From: an uncultured Clostridia bacterium
Lineage (GTDB): Bacteria > Bacillota > Clostridia > Oscillospirales > Acutalibacteraceae
DNA length: 6,395 nt
Assembly: GCA_946004305.1 (NCBI GenBank)
Contig: CAMFZJ010000070.1
Coordinates: forward strand, 1 to 6,395
Direction: 5' to 3'
In this document: positions 1 to 6,183 of the stretch, piece by piece
Position numbering within the stretch: position 1 is the stretch's first letter
How the letters are laid out: each line of letters starts with the position of its first letter
The notes under the pieces: generated by a model
Seen by the model: the letters and a program-made list of their open reading frames with translations, nothing else
The model's database searches: none
What the model was told of the DNA's origin: nothing
Position numbers and translations under genes: made by a program

Positions 1-54
1 CCTACGACACTTCGGGTATGAACCGAATGCTCTAGCCAGCTGAGCTATTCCGCC
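1..54 (-). tRNA. tRNA-Met (CAU), elongator type, 5' part only
   Basis: Read on the minus strand, this begins with GGCGGAATAGCTCAGCTGG, a classic acceptor strand followed by a D-arm. It continues into an anticodon stem-loop, TTCGG / TTCATAC / CCGAA, with the CAT anticodon at 18-20. The variable region and the start of the T-arm follow, and then the gene is cut by the window edge; the T-loop and 3' acceptor strand are missing. The anticodon stem lacks the three G:C pairs typical of initiator tRNA. The GGCGG start and GCTGGCTAGAGC D-arm resemble firmicute elongator tRNA-Met more than the lysidine-modified tRNA-Ile2, which also carries CAU. It delivers methionine at internal codons. Confidence 0.93.
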
Positions 55-84
55 ATATTGCTGCTCGTAAAGTCAGCAGATGTT

Positions 85-113
85 ATTATAGTATAAAACA
101 AATAATTTGTCAA
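85..113 (-). promoter_or_regulatory. Sigma-A promoter of the tRNA-Met gene
   Basis: On the minus strand there is a perfect -35 TTGACA (108-113) and a perfect -10 TATAAT (85-90), separated by exactly 17 bp. Transcription would start near position 78, about 24 nt before the mature tRNA 5' end at 54. That leaves a short leader for RNase P to remove. A full-consensus promoter fits a stable-RNA gene, and further tRNAs may be co-transcribed beyond the left edge. Confidence 0.9.
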
Positions 114-121
114 TAGAAAAA

Positions 122-167
122 TCAAAAAAAGAGCAAAGCTTTTTCTAAGGGTTTCTTTGCTCTTTTT
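122..167 (-). terminator. Intrinsic terminator of the glucokinase gene
   Basis: Arms 126-138 and 155-167 are perfectly complementary (AAAAAGAGCAAAG / CTTTGCTCTTTTT) with a 16-nt loop. On the minus strand the stem is followed by a run of seven T (from 130 down to 124). It sits about 50 bp after the glucokinase stop codon, the right place to end that transcript before the tRNA promoter. A T-run on the other strand means it could also work in the plus direction, but no plus-strand gene precedes it. Confidence 0.85.
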
Positions 168-219
168 GTTGTATTAATTATTCTGACCTTTATAGGTGTG
201 TACTCTAAAGCCTTCCGAC

Positions 220-1182
220 TTAAAGACAGGCTGCGCCGATAATACCTGCGTCATTTCCCAAAGTTGCCGCACAAATCTGAGTTTGCTTATCGTTGTGCTT
301 TGTGATTCTTTCCTGCTCAACAATAGCTCTTACGGGAGCAAGGAGATTTTCACCCTGCTTGCTTACTCCTCCGCCGATGCAAAGTACATCAGGCTGGAAA
401 ATGTTTATAACATTTACAAGACCGCAAGCTAAGTAGCTTACATATTCATCAATTACAGCTTTACCTGTATAGTCGCCGGCAAGCATAGCGTCAAAAGGAG
501 TTTTGCCGTTTACATTATTAATGTCGCCGTCTGCTAATTTAAGCATATATGAAAATTCTGCTTTTTCGTTTTTAATAGCGTCCTTTGTCATATTAATAAG
601 TGCAGTTGCAGAAGCGTATGCTTCCCAACAGCCCTTACGTCCGCAGCCACATTCTTTGCCGTCCTTAACAATTACCATATGTCCAAGCTCAGCGCCGGCA
701 AAGTTTGAACCGCTGTAGATTTTGCCGTCAATAATAATTCCGCCGCCAACACCTGTGCCCAGAGTAATACAAACTGCATTTTTACAGCCCTTTGCAGAGC
801 CTGCCAAAAATTCTCCCAAGGCAGCAGCATTTGCATCGTTTTCAATCTTGATGAATTTATTAAGACGTTCCTGCATCATAGTGCGTACATCCCAGTTTTT
901 AAAAAGCAGATTTGGGGATGTTTCGATAATACCGCTTACAGGATTAACTGCACCGGGCACACCGATTCCCACATATGCAATATCATCCATTTTCAGCTTT
1001 GCTTTTTTAACAGCTTTCTTTACAATTTCTGCCATACTGTCGCAAACGTCACTTTCGGGACGTGGGATAGCAGTTTTACATTCTGCTCTTGCAATGATGT
1101 TGAAATCCTTGTCAACAACACCTGCAACTATATTTGTACCGCCTAAATCGATACCAACTCTATAGTCATTATTAGAAGCCAT
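220..1182 (-). CDS. glcK: ROK-family glucokinase
   Basis: This 320-aa cytosolic sugar kinase most likely uses ATP to phosphorylate glucose to glucose-6-phosphate at the head of glycolysis. The ROK landmarks appear in order: phosphate-binding DLGGTN at residues 12-17; ENDANAAALGE at 114-124 with the expected catalytic aspartate at D116; the second phosphate loop TLGTGVGGG at 140-148; the sugar-contacting E165 and GH at 167-168; the zinc motif C178-x-C180-x4-C185-W-E187; and the adenosine-site GGGVS at 270-274. The length matches bacterial glucokinases and no key residue is missing. There is no N-terminal helix-turn-helix, so it is a kinase rather than a ROK repressor such as NagC or XylR. The start is supported by AAGGAGG (1191-1197), 8 nt upstream of the ATG. 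It is transcribed alone, between its own terminator and promoter. A related ROK specificity (fructose, N-acetylmannosamine) cannot be excluded from sequence alone. Confidence 0.93.
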   Translation of the reverse strand: MASNNDYRVGIDLGGTNIVAGVVDKDFNIIARAECKTAIPRPESDVCDSMAEIVKKAVKKAKLKMDDIAYVGIGVPGAVNPVSGIIETSPNLLFKNWDVRTMMQERLNKFIKIENDANAAALGEFLAGSAKGCKNAVCITLGTGVGGGIIIDGKIYSGSNFAGAELGHMVIVKDGKECGCGRKGCWEAYASATALINMTKDAIKNEKAEFSYMLKLADGDINNVNGKTPFDAMLAGDYTGKAVIDEYVSYLACGLVNVINIFQPDVLCIGGGVSKQGENLLAPVRAIVEQERITKHNDKQTQICAATLGNDAGIIGAACL

Positions 1183-1203
1183 AGTGTAGCCCTCCTTATT
1201 TAT

Positions 1204-1225
1204 ACAATAGTATTACAATAGTATT
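1204..1225. repeat. Perfect 11-bp tandem repeat at the glucokinase start site
   Basis: ACAATAGTATT occurs twice in direct succession, at 1204-1214 and 1215-1225. Each copy contains the near-palindrome AATAGTATT. The pair covers part of the -10 box and the predicted transcription start of the glucokinase gene. It could be an operator for an unknown regulator, or a chance duplication in AT-rich DNA. No matching copy was noticed elsewhere in the window. Confidence 0.7.
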
Positions 1226-1250
1226 ATACCATTTTATAGGCAAAAGTCTA
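1223..1250 (-). promoter_or_regulatory. Probable promoter of the glucokinase gene
   Basis: On the minus strand, TATAAT (1223-1228) lies 16 bp downstream of TAGACT (1245-1250), which matches four of six -35 bases. The predicted start near 1216 gives a leader of about 34 nt ending in the strong AAGGAGG site. The -10 box overlaps an 11-bp tandem repeat. No better promoter was seen between the divergent glucokinase and rplM genes on this strand. Confidence 0.6.
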
Positions 1251-1375
1251 GCATAGGAGTAACATTTTTGTAAAATTTTTTGTAAATCGTTTAAGGGTAA
1301 AAAAGAGCATAATACAGAAAAACAAAGAATAACAGAGATTGTGTATTGATAAATTAAAATTTTATCAAAAAACTG

Positions 1376-1404
1376 TTGACTTTGGCACATAAACGTAATA
1401 TAAT
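1376..1404 (+). promoter_or_regulatory. Strong promoter of the rplM-rpsI operon
   Basis: TTGACT (1376-1381) and TATAAT (1399-1404) are separated by 17 bp, a near-perfect sigma-A promoter. The DNA just upstream (about 1351-1372) is nearly pure A/T and could act as an UP element, which fits a ribosomal-protein operon. Transcription would start around 1411, leaving a leader of only about 30 nt before the ATG. Confidence 0.9.
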
Positions 1405-1440
1405 AAGCAAGACTTAAAAATAACCAAGGAGGATTTAGCT

Positions 1441-1869
1441 ATGTCAACATTTATGGCTAAGAAAAGCGACATTGATCGCAAGTGGTTCGTAATTGATGCA
1501 GCAGGTAAGCCATTAGGCCGTGTTGCTGCTCAGGCTGCTACTCTTTTAAGAGGCAAGCACAAGGCTATTTACACACCTCATGTAGATTGCGGTGACCATG
1601 TAATTATCATTAACTGTAAGGATGCTGTTCTCACAGGTAACAAGCTTACTCAGAAAAAATGGCAGCGTCATACCGGCTATATCGGCCACTTAAAGGAAAC
1701 ACGTTACGATACTCTTATGGCTACTCGCCCAACAAAGGCTATGGAGCTTGCTGTTAAGGGTATGCTTCCATCAAACACTATCGGCAGAAGCGCTCTTCTC
1801 AGACTTCGTCTGTTTGAGGGTGCAGAGCACAACCATCAGGCTCAGAAGCCTGAGGCTGTAGAAGCATAA
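1441..1869 (+). CDS. rplM: Large-subunit ribosomal protein L13 (uL13)
   Basis: This 142-aa protein of the 50S subunit binds 23S rRNA early in assembly. It aligns by eye with bacterial L13 along its whole length. The landmarks are RKWFVIDAAGKPLGR (residues 13-27), LLRGKHKAIYTPHVDCGDHV (35-54), the LTGNKL turn (64-69), and the family signature from AVKGMLP (104-110) to EGAEHNHQAQKP (126-137). The start is set by AAGGAGG at 1426-1432 with an 8-nt spacer. A second Met at residue 5 has no comparable site. It is first in a two-gene operon with rpsI, the conserved bacterial arrangement. The leader is too short to hold the structured L13 leader known from Bacillus. Confidence 0.98.
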   Translation: MSTFMAKKSDIDRKWFVIDAAGKPLGRVAAQAATLLRGKHKAIYTPHVDCGDHVIIINCKDAVLTGNKLTQKKWQRHTGYIGHLKETRYDTLMATRPTKAMELAVKGMLPSNTIGRSALLRLRLFEGAEHNHQAQKPEAVEA

Positions 1870-1886
1870 GAAGGAGGCAATTAATT

Positions 1887-2288
1887 ATGTACGATAAGAC
1901 ACCTTATTTTTACGGAACAGGCAGAAGAAAATCTTCTGTTGCTCGTGTAAGACTTTATCAGGGTACCGGTAAAGTAACAATCAATGACAGAGATATTGAC
2001 GATTATTTTGGTCTTGAAACTCTTAAGCTAATCGTTCGTCAGCCTCTGGCTCTTACAGATACACAGGAAAAGTTTGACGTAGTATGCCGTGTAAACGGCG
2101 GTGGCGTTACAGGCCAGGCCGGCGCAATCCGTCACGGTATTTCAAGAGCACTTCTTCAGTATGACAGCGAGGCTCTCCGTCCTGTACTTAAGAAAGCAGG
2201 CTTCCTCACTCGTGACCCACGTATGAAGGAAAGAAAGAAATACGGTCTCAAAGCTGCACGTCGTGCACCACAGTTCAGTAAGAGATAA
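1887..2288 (+). CDS. rpsI: Small-subunit ribosomal protein S9 (uS9)
   Basis: This 133-aa protein belongs to the head of the 30S subunit, and its C-terminal tail reaches the P-site tRNA. The sequence shows the N-terminal YGTGRRKSSVARV (residues 9-21), the S9 signature GGGVTGQAGAIRHGISRALL (71-90), and the basic tail LTRDPRMKERKKYG...RRAPQFSKR. The tail ends in the invariant SKR that contacts tRNA. It starts 17 nt after the rplM stop codon with its own AAGGAGG (1871-1877), so it is cotranscribed with L13. A hairpin terminator follows directly. The gene is intact and of usual length. Confidence 0.98.
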   Translation: MYDKTPYFYGTGRRKSSVARVRLYQGTGKVTINDRDIDDYFGLETLKLIVRQPLALTDTQEKFDVVCRVNGGGVTGQAGAIRHGISRALLQYDSEALRPVLKKAGFLTRDPRMKERKKYGLKAARRAPQFSKR

Positions 2289-2307
2289 TTATTATATGTG
2301 TTATACG

Positions 2308-2338
2308 AAAACCTCCGATTTATTCGGAGGTTTTGTAA
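2308..2338. terminator. Hairpin terminator shared by rpsI and the convergent lacI-family gene
   Basis: There is an 11-bp perfect stem, AAAACCTCCGA (2308-2318) with TCGGAGGTTTT (2324-2334), around a 5-nt loop. It starts 20 bp after the rpsI stop and is followed by a T-rich tract. On the minus strand the same stem also ends in TTTT, about 40 bp after the stop of the repressor gene. It can therefore terminate both converging transcripts. The U-tract is short on each side, but the stem is strong. Confidence 0.9.
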
Positions 2339-2375
2339 TACTATACGTTAATAATTGTATGTGATTATGGTGTGG

Positions 2376-3458
2376 TTAAATATAATTACAGCTTTCTCTT
2401 ATAACTAATTTACAGGGCAGTTCCATACGGACGTTTTCCTTATGCAATCCTTTTTTTCTGTCAATAAGCAGGCTTAGTACAAGGTGCGCCATTTCTTTTT
2501 TGGGGATATCAATGGTGGTAAGCATAGGGGAAGTGTTTTGAGCTTCATAAATATTGTCAATAGAAATTACAGAGGGTATATACCCTCTTTTTTTGTTGTG
2601 CTTAAGGGCTTTCAGCACACCTAATGCGGTGCAGTCATTTGCACAGAAGATTGCGCTTGGCCTGTTTTGTGAGGAGATAATTGTATTCATTACCTCATAG
2701 CCTTCGTCAGTTGTCTGATTGGTAGGATAAATGTTATTGTGATTCAGAGGGATTTTATGGTTCATAAGGGATTGGTAATATCCGATATATCTTGACTCAT
2801 AGTTACAGTCCCCTATGTAGGCTATATTTGTATGGCCGAGAGAAATAAGATACTCAATAGCTTTTTCCGCAGCAGTTGCACCGTTACACACAACCTCGTC
2901 ATACATATGGTCTGTAGGGTTTCTGTCAACACCGGCTATGGCGGTATATCTTTTTTTCAGCACAGGTATAAGCTCAACAGGACATTTACCTAAAACGATA
3001 AGTCCTGTGTTTTCCTTAGACTGCATATAGGCAAGCTTGTTGTTGCTTTTTTCTGCTATAAGCTTTTTAGAGGACTTAAACGGTACAAGAGGGTCGTCAC
3101 CGTTGCCTTTTTCAACCAGTTCCATAAAGTCCATTGATTTTAACACATCGCCCAACAAACAGCCGTTTATTAACAGCTCCTCCTGTAAATTCTGAAAAAG
3201 CTCTTTAAAAAATAAATCCTTTTCAAGGGAGTTGTGCCTTGTAATATATACATCCACAACATAAGGCTTTTGGTTTACCGTTTTTCCTTTTCTCAAATCT
3301 CTTGCAAATGTGTTGGGAGTATATTCCAGCATTTTTGCAGTATCCCATATCTTTTGAGCAAGTGCAGGGTCGTTGCAAAGGTAGTTTGGATTATTTAAAA
3401 CTCTTGAAACTGTAGCTACTGAAGTACCTGTTAATTCTGCGATTTTTTTCAATGACAT
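2376..3458 (-). CDS. LacI/GalR-family transcriptional regulator
   Basis: This 360-aa cytosolic DNA-binding regulator has an N-terminal LacI helix-turn-helix (residues 3-22, with TSVATVSRVLN), then the conserved YTPN (46-49) and hinge ARDLRKGKT (52-60). A periplasmic-binding-protein-like sensor domain follows. It shows GVDRN (176-180), the subdomain helix ATAAEKAIEYLISLGHTNIAYIGD (194-217), SAIFCANDCTALGVLKAL (268-285), and the C-terminal TTIDIPKKEMAHLVLSLLIDR (314-334). At 360 aa it is about 20-30 residues longer than typical members. The extra length falls around residues 105-150, a charged stretch within the first sensor subdomain. The ribosome site is weak (GTGGTGG, 3463-3469), suggesting low expression. 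It is divergent from the ABC importer operon, and two LacI-type palindromes lie between them, so it likely controls itself and the importer. The effector ligand cannot be read from the sequence. Confidence 0.93.
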   Translation of the reverse strand: MSLKKIAELTGTSVATVSRVLNNPNYLCNDPALAQKIWDTAKMLEYTPNTFARDLRKGKTVNQKPYVVDVYITRHNSLEKDLFFKELFQNLQEELLINGCLLGDVLKSMDFMELVEKGNGDDPLVPFKSSKKLIAEKSNNKLAYMQSKENTGLIVLGKCPVELIPVLKKRYTAIAGVDRNPTDHMYDEVVCNGATAAEKAIEYLISLGHTNIAYIGDCNYESRYIGYYQSLMNHKIPLNHNNIYPTNQTTDEGYEVMNTIISSQNRPSAIFCANDCTALGVLKALKHNKKRGYIPSVISIDNIYEAQNTSPMLTTIDIPKKEMAHLVLSLLIDRKKGLHKENVRMELPCKLVIRESCNYI

Positions 3459-3472
3459 ATTACCACCACTAT

Positions 3473-3486
3473 TGAAATCGTTTTCA
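3473..3486. promoter_or_regulatory. LacI-type (cre-like) operator near the repressor start
   Basis: TGAAATCGTTTTCA is a near-perfect palindrome around a central CG, the geometry typical of LacI/GalR operators. It also fits the published Bacillus catabolite element pattern TGWAANCGNTNWCA. Including one flanking base on each side, 14 of 16 positions are symmetric. It lies between the predicted start of the repressor transcript and its ATG, consistent with autorepression. It could instead be a site for a CcpA homologue encoded elsewhere. Confidence 0.75.
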
Positions 3487-3499
3487 AAAACACAGTATA

Positions 3500-3529
3500 T
3501 TTATATACTTGATGATTTAATAATATCAA
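3500..3529 (-). promoter_or_regulatory. Probable promoter of the lacI-family gene
   Basis: On the minus strand, TTGATA (3524-3529) lies 18 bp upstream of TATAAA (3500-3505), matching five of six bases at each box. Transcription would start near 3493, just upstream of the operator at 3473-3486. A 16-bp inverted repeat (3494-3509) overlaps the -10 region. An alternative -10, TATACT, lies a few bases downstream. Confidence 0.55.
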
Positions 3530-3549
3530 AATATTTCGGTAAAATCAAG

Positions 3550-3563
3550 TGAAAACCTTTTCA
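3550..3563. promoter_or_regulatory. Second LacI-type operator, importer side
   Basis: TGAAAACCTTTTCA has perfect 6-bp arms (TGAAAA / TTTTCA) around CC. It is the same shape as the palindrome at 3473-3486, differing only at positions next to the centre. The two centres are 77 bp apart. It lies just upstream of the weak -35 region of the importer operon, so binding could repress, loop with the first site, or activate, depending on the regulator. Confidence 0.65.
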
Positions 3564-3574
3564 AATATTGCGGT

Positions 3575-3602
3575 TTGTTTTAAAAAATTACTATTTTATA
3601 AT
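3575..3602 (+). promoter_or_regulatory. Probable promoter of the ABC importer operon
   Basis: A perfect TATAAT (3597-3602) is preceded at 16 bp by a poor -35 (TTGTTT, 3575-3580, three of six bases). The predicted start near 3609 gives a leader of about 36 nt. The weak -35 together with an adjacent palindromic site suggests a regulated promoter rather than a constitutive one. Confidence 0.5.
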
Positions 3603-3644
3603 TAAAAGCAACAAAGGTTAATTTGAAACGAAGGGATGATAAAT

Positions 3645-4628
3645 ATGAAAAGAACCATTAAAAAACTAACAGCTTTAATTTTAATTGTAATCCTGGCCCT
3701 GAGCGTTACCGCTTGCTCAAACAGCGGTGAAAAAGCTAAGGAGATTCACATTGGGTATTTTAACAATGTAACTCACCCACAGGCTTTGCTTACAAAGGCG
3801 GAGGGTACGCTTGAGAAAAGCTTAGGCGATGATGTAAGCGTTAAGTGGACAGCATTTAATGCAGGCCCGGCAGAGCAGGAGGCATTGTTTGCAGGAGATA
3901 TAGACATCGGATATATAGGACCTGTACCGGCAATCACAGCCAATTCAAAGTCCAATGGTGATGTGCAGATACTTTCAAGTGCAACACAGGGCGGTGCAAT
4001 ACTTGTAAAGCGACAGGGAGCAGATATTAACAGCGTAGAAGATTTAGCCGGTAAAACAGTAGCAATTCCTCAAATCGGTAACACCCAGCATTTGTGCCTT
4101 CTTAACCTTCTTAAGGAAAAGGGGCTAAAGCCTACAACTGAGGGCGGAGATGTAACCGTAAGCGCCGTTGCAAATGCTGATGTGGCAAACACAATGGAAC
4201 GAGGAGATATTGACGCAGCATTAGTTCCGGAGCCTTGGGGCGCAACACTACTTGAAAAGGGTGCAGAGCTTGTTCTTGATTATGATGAAGTGTATTTAGA
4301 GGGTAATTATGACGTTGCCGTTGTTGTAGTAAGAAAAGAATTTATGGAAAACAACCCTGAGCTTGTTGAGAAGTTTTTAGAGGCTCACAATAGTGCAACA
4401 GAAAAAATCAACAATGATTTAGACAATTCCTTAAAAATCATCAACAAGGAGCTTTATGACGCCACAGGAAAATCCCTAAGCGAAAGCATTATTAAGGAAG
4501 CCTTTACAAGAATCAAAGTAAGTACGGAAATTAATAAAACCTCAATTTCAAATTTTGCCAAGATAAGCAAGGAACAGGAATTTATCAAGGATATTCCTAC
4601 CGATGAAAATCTATATGCTAAGCAGTAA
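3645..4628 (+). CDS. ABC importer substrate-binding lipoprotein, NitT/TauT/SsuA family
   Basis: This is the extracellular solute receptor of the importer, anchored to the membrane by a lipid. The signal peptide has a KRTIKK basic start, a hydrophobic core (residues 8-19) and a VTAC lipobox with lipidated C24. The mature part is a type II periplasmic-binding fold. Family landmarks are IHIGYFNNVTHPQAL (34-48), FNAGPAEQEALFAGDIDIGYIGP (71-93), VEDLAGKTVAIPQIGNTQ (131-148) and ALVPEPWGA (192-200). These resemble sulfonate/taurine/nitrate and thiamine-precursor receptors. I chose the ATG at 3645 (327 aa), because AAGGG at 3631-3635 is 9 nt upstream. An ATG at 3636 directly abuts that site and would add only MIN. 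It is first in the operon and the ATPase follows 15 nt after its stop. The substrate is unproven; sulfonate is the default family guess. Confidence 0.9.
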   Translation: MKRTIKKLTALILIVILALSVTACSNSGEKAKEIHIGYFNNVTHPQALLTKAEGTLEKSLGDDVSVKWTAFNAGPAEQEALFAGDIDIGYIGPVPAITANSKSNGDVQILSSATQGGAILVKRQGADINSVEDLAGKTVAIPQIGNTQHLCLLNLLKEKGLKPTTEGGDVTVSAVANADVANTMERGDIDAALVPEPWGATLLEKGAELVLDYDEVYLEGNYDVAVVVVRKEFMENNPELVEKFLEAHNSATEKINNDLDNSLKIINKELYDATGKSLSESIIKEAFTRIKVSTEINKTSISNFAKISKEQEFIKDIPTDENLYAKQ

Positions 4629-4643
4629 GGAACAGGAGTTTAT

Positions 4644-5390
4644 ATGTCTTTAGTTATCAACAACCTTAGTAAGCAGTATGACAACAGTAATGAATCAACC
4701 TTGAATAATATTAATCTTGAAATTAAAACAGGGGAATTTATTTGTATTGTTGGTGCCTCAGGCTGCGGAAAAACAACATTATTAAATCTTGTTGCAGGAC
4801 TTGAAGCTCCTACAACGGGAGAGGTTACAGTTGACGGTGAGAAAGTTACAGGCCCCGGCGCAGACAGAACGGTTATGTTTCAGGAGCATGGCTTGTATCC
4901 ATGGCTGAATGTAATTGAAAATGTAAAATTCCCCCTAAAGCTTGCAGGGGTTCCAAAGGAGGAGCAGGAGGAAAAAGCTAATTATTATTTGGATATGGTA
5001 GGGCTTTCGGACTACAAAACATACCCTATCCACCAAATTTCCGGAGGAATGAAGCAACGTACTGCTCTTGCAAGAGCCTTGACCATGGATTCCAAGGTTT
5101 TACTTATGGACGAGCCTTTTTCTGCTCTTGACAAACAGACCTCAAACCAGCTCAGAGAGGAATTGCAGAAAATATGGATAGAAACCCACAAAACGATTCT
5201 CTTTATAACCCATAGTGTTGAGGAGTCAGTTTACCTTGCAGACAGAGTAGTAGTATTGTCCCCGGAAAAGGGTTCGGTTGCAGATATTATCAACATAGAT
5301 TTGGAACGTCCGAGATATGTGTATTCTCCGGAATTTGTTGAACTAAGACATCTTATTCTTGATAAGGTTAAGGGGGACAGAAAACTATGA
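4644..5390 (+). CDS. ABC importer ATPase, SsuB/TauB type
   Basis: This 248-aa nucleotide-binding subunit powers the importer from the cytosolic face as a dimer. All catalytic elements are present: Walker A GASGCGKT (37-44), Q-loop Q80 in MFQEHGLYPWLNV (78-90), ABC signature ISGGMKQR (132-139), Walker B VLLMDEP (152-158) with catalytic E157, D-loop SALD (160-163) and switch H190. The Q-loop context ending in PWLNV is typical of nitrate/taurine/sulfonate ATPases. The best ribosome site is AGGAG at 4634-4638, 5 nt before the ATG, which is a little short. The 3' end overlaps the permease start by 4 bp (ATGA), implying translational coupling. The length is usual for the family. Confidence 0.95.
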   Translation: MSLVINNLSKQYDNSNESTLNNINLEIKTGEFICIVGASGCGKTTLLNLVAGLEAPTTGEVTVDGEKVTGPGADRTVMFQEHGLYPWLNVIENVKFPLKLAGVPKEEQEEKANYYLDMVGLSDYKTYPIHQISGGMKQRTALARALTMDSKVLLMDEPFSALDKQTSNQLREELQKIWIETHKTILFITHSVEESVYLADRVVVLSPEKGSVADIINIDLERPRYVYSPEFVELRHLILDKVKGDRKL

Positions 5391-6142
5391 GTATAATTAT
5401 TTTTCTTGCTGTTCTGATTTTGGTATGGCAGGGCTTTTATACCGTAAGCGTTGACCTGCTTCACCTGTGTAAGTCCTATTCCGTTCCATCTCCCTTAGGT
5501 GTAGGAGAAAGGTTTGTTGAATTTTGCACAGACGGTTCACTTTTTTTATCAGTAGGCAACTCCCTTTTAAGAGGATTAATTGGCTTTTTCATTGCGGTAT
5601 TAATCGGCGTAATAGTAGGATTGCTGATAAATCATTTTAAATATCTTAACAAAAATCTAAAGCCTTTGATACTGGGAATACAAACCTTGCCCAGTGTTTG
5701 TTGGGTGCCGTTTTCAATCCTTTGGTTCGGCTTATCTACTGAAGCAATACTATTTGTTGTAGTAATGGGCGCTGCATTCAGCGTTTCAATTTCTGTTGAC
5801 AACGCAATAAAAAATATTCAGCCCATATATAAAAAGGCGGCTCTTACTATGGGAGCTACAAAAAAGCAGATGTATCTTCACGTGGTATTTCCCGCAGCCT
5901 TACCTGAATTGATTACAGGTCTTAAGCAGGGCTGGTCCTTTGCTTGGCGAGCTTTGATGGCAGGTGAGGTTATGACAACCTCTATCGGCTTAGGTCAGAC
6001 ATTGATTATGGGCAGAGATTTAGGCGATATCGATCAGGTTATGATGGTAATGATAATTATTGTATTAATCGGTATTTTGGTTGATAAGTGCATTTTCTCG
6101 GTAATAGAAAAACGAATACTGAAAAAGCGGGGACTTGCCTGA
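5387..6142 (+). CDS. ABC importer permease, SsuC/TauC type
   Basis: This 251-aa integral membrane subunit forms the translocation path with the binding protein and ATPase. Hydrophobic segments lie at about residues 3-20, 60-81, 93-115, 119-137, 184-200 and 217-238, consistent with the six-helix binding-protein-dependent permease fold. The cytoplasmic coupling (EAA) loop is at about 150-173, AALTMGATKKQMYLHVVFPAALP. Its usual leading glutamate is replaced by lysine, but the key glycine and proline are kept. FAWRALMAGEVM followed by GLGQ (185-204) is characteristic of the SsuC/TauC group. The start overlaps the ATPase stop (ATGA), with a G-rich site at 5370-5376. It is the last gene of the operon, and no clear terminator follows before the TPP riboswitch promoter. 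Confidence 0.94.
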   Translation: MSIIIFLAVLILVWQGFYTVSVDLLHLCKSYSVPSPLGVGERFVEFCTDGSLFLSVGNSLLRGLIGFFIAVLIGVIVGLLINHFKYLNKNLKPLILGIQTLPSVCWVPFSILWFGLSTEAILFVVVMGAAFSVSISVDNAIKNIQPIYKKAALTMGATKKQMYLHVVFPAALPELITGLKQGWSFAWRALMAGEVMTTSIGLGQTLIMGRDLGDIDQVMMVMIIIVLIGILVDKCIFSVIEKRILKKRGLA

Positions 6143-6183
6143 TAACAAAAGGGAAATAAACAAACTATTTTGGAAAAATCGTC

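Noticed and set aside
722..1165. Plus-strand 147-aa reading frame inside the glucokinase gene
   Set aside because: It is an antisense shadow of a fully conserved ROK kinase, with no recognisable motifs.
1265..1286. Repeated TTTTTGTAAA in the glucokinase-rplM spacer
   Set aside because: Two 10-bp copies made almost entirely of A and T are expected by chance in such AT-rich DNA.
1196..1390. Minus-strand 64-aa reading frame between glucokinase and rplM
   Set aside because: It has no ribosome binding site, runs through the predicted glucokinase promoter and the rplM -35 region, ends on the glucokinase ribosome site, and looks like translated AT-rich spacer.
3636..3644. ATG at 3636 as start of the binding protein
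   Set aside because: The AAGGG ribosome site ends at 3635, leaving no spacer. The ATG at 3645 has a 9-nt spacer and gives a standard lipoprotein signal.
3636..6142. Firm naming of the importer as ThiXYZ or as SsuABC
   Set aside because: Family resemblance supports only the NitT/TauT/SsuABC group. The riboswitch is downstream with its own promoter, and no sulfonate or thiamine enzyme gene lies inside the window.
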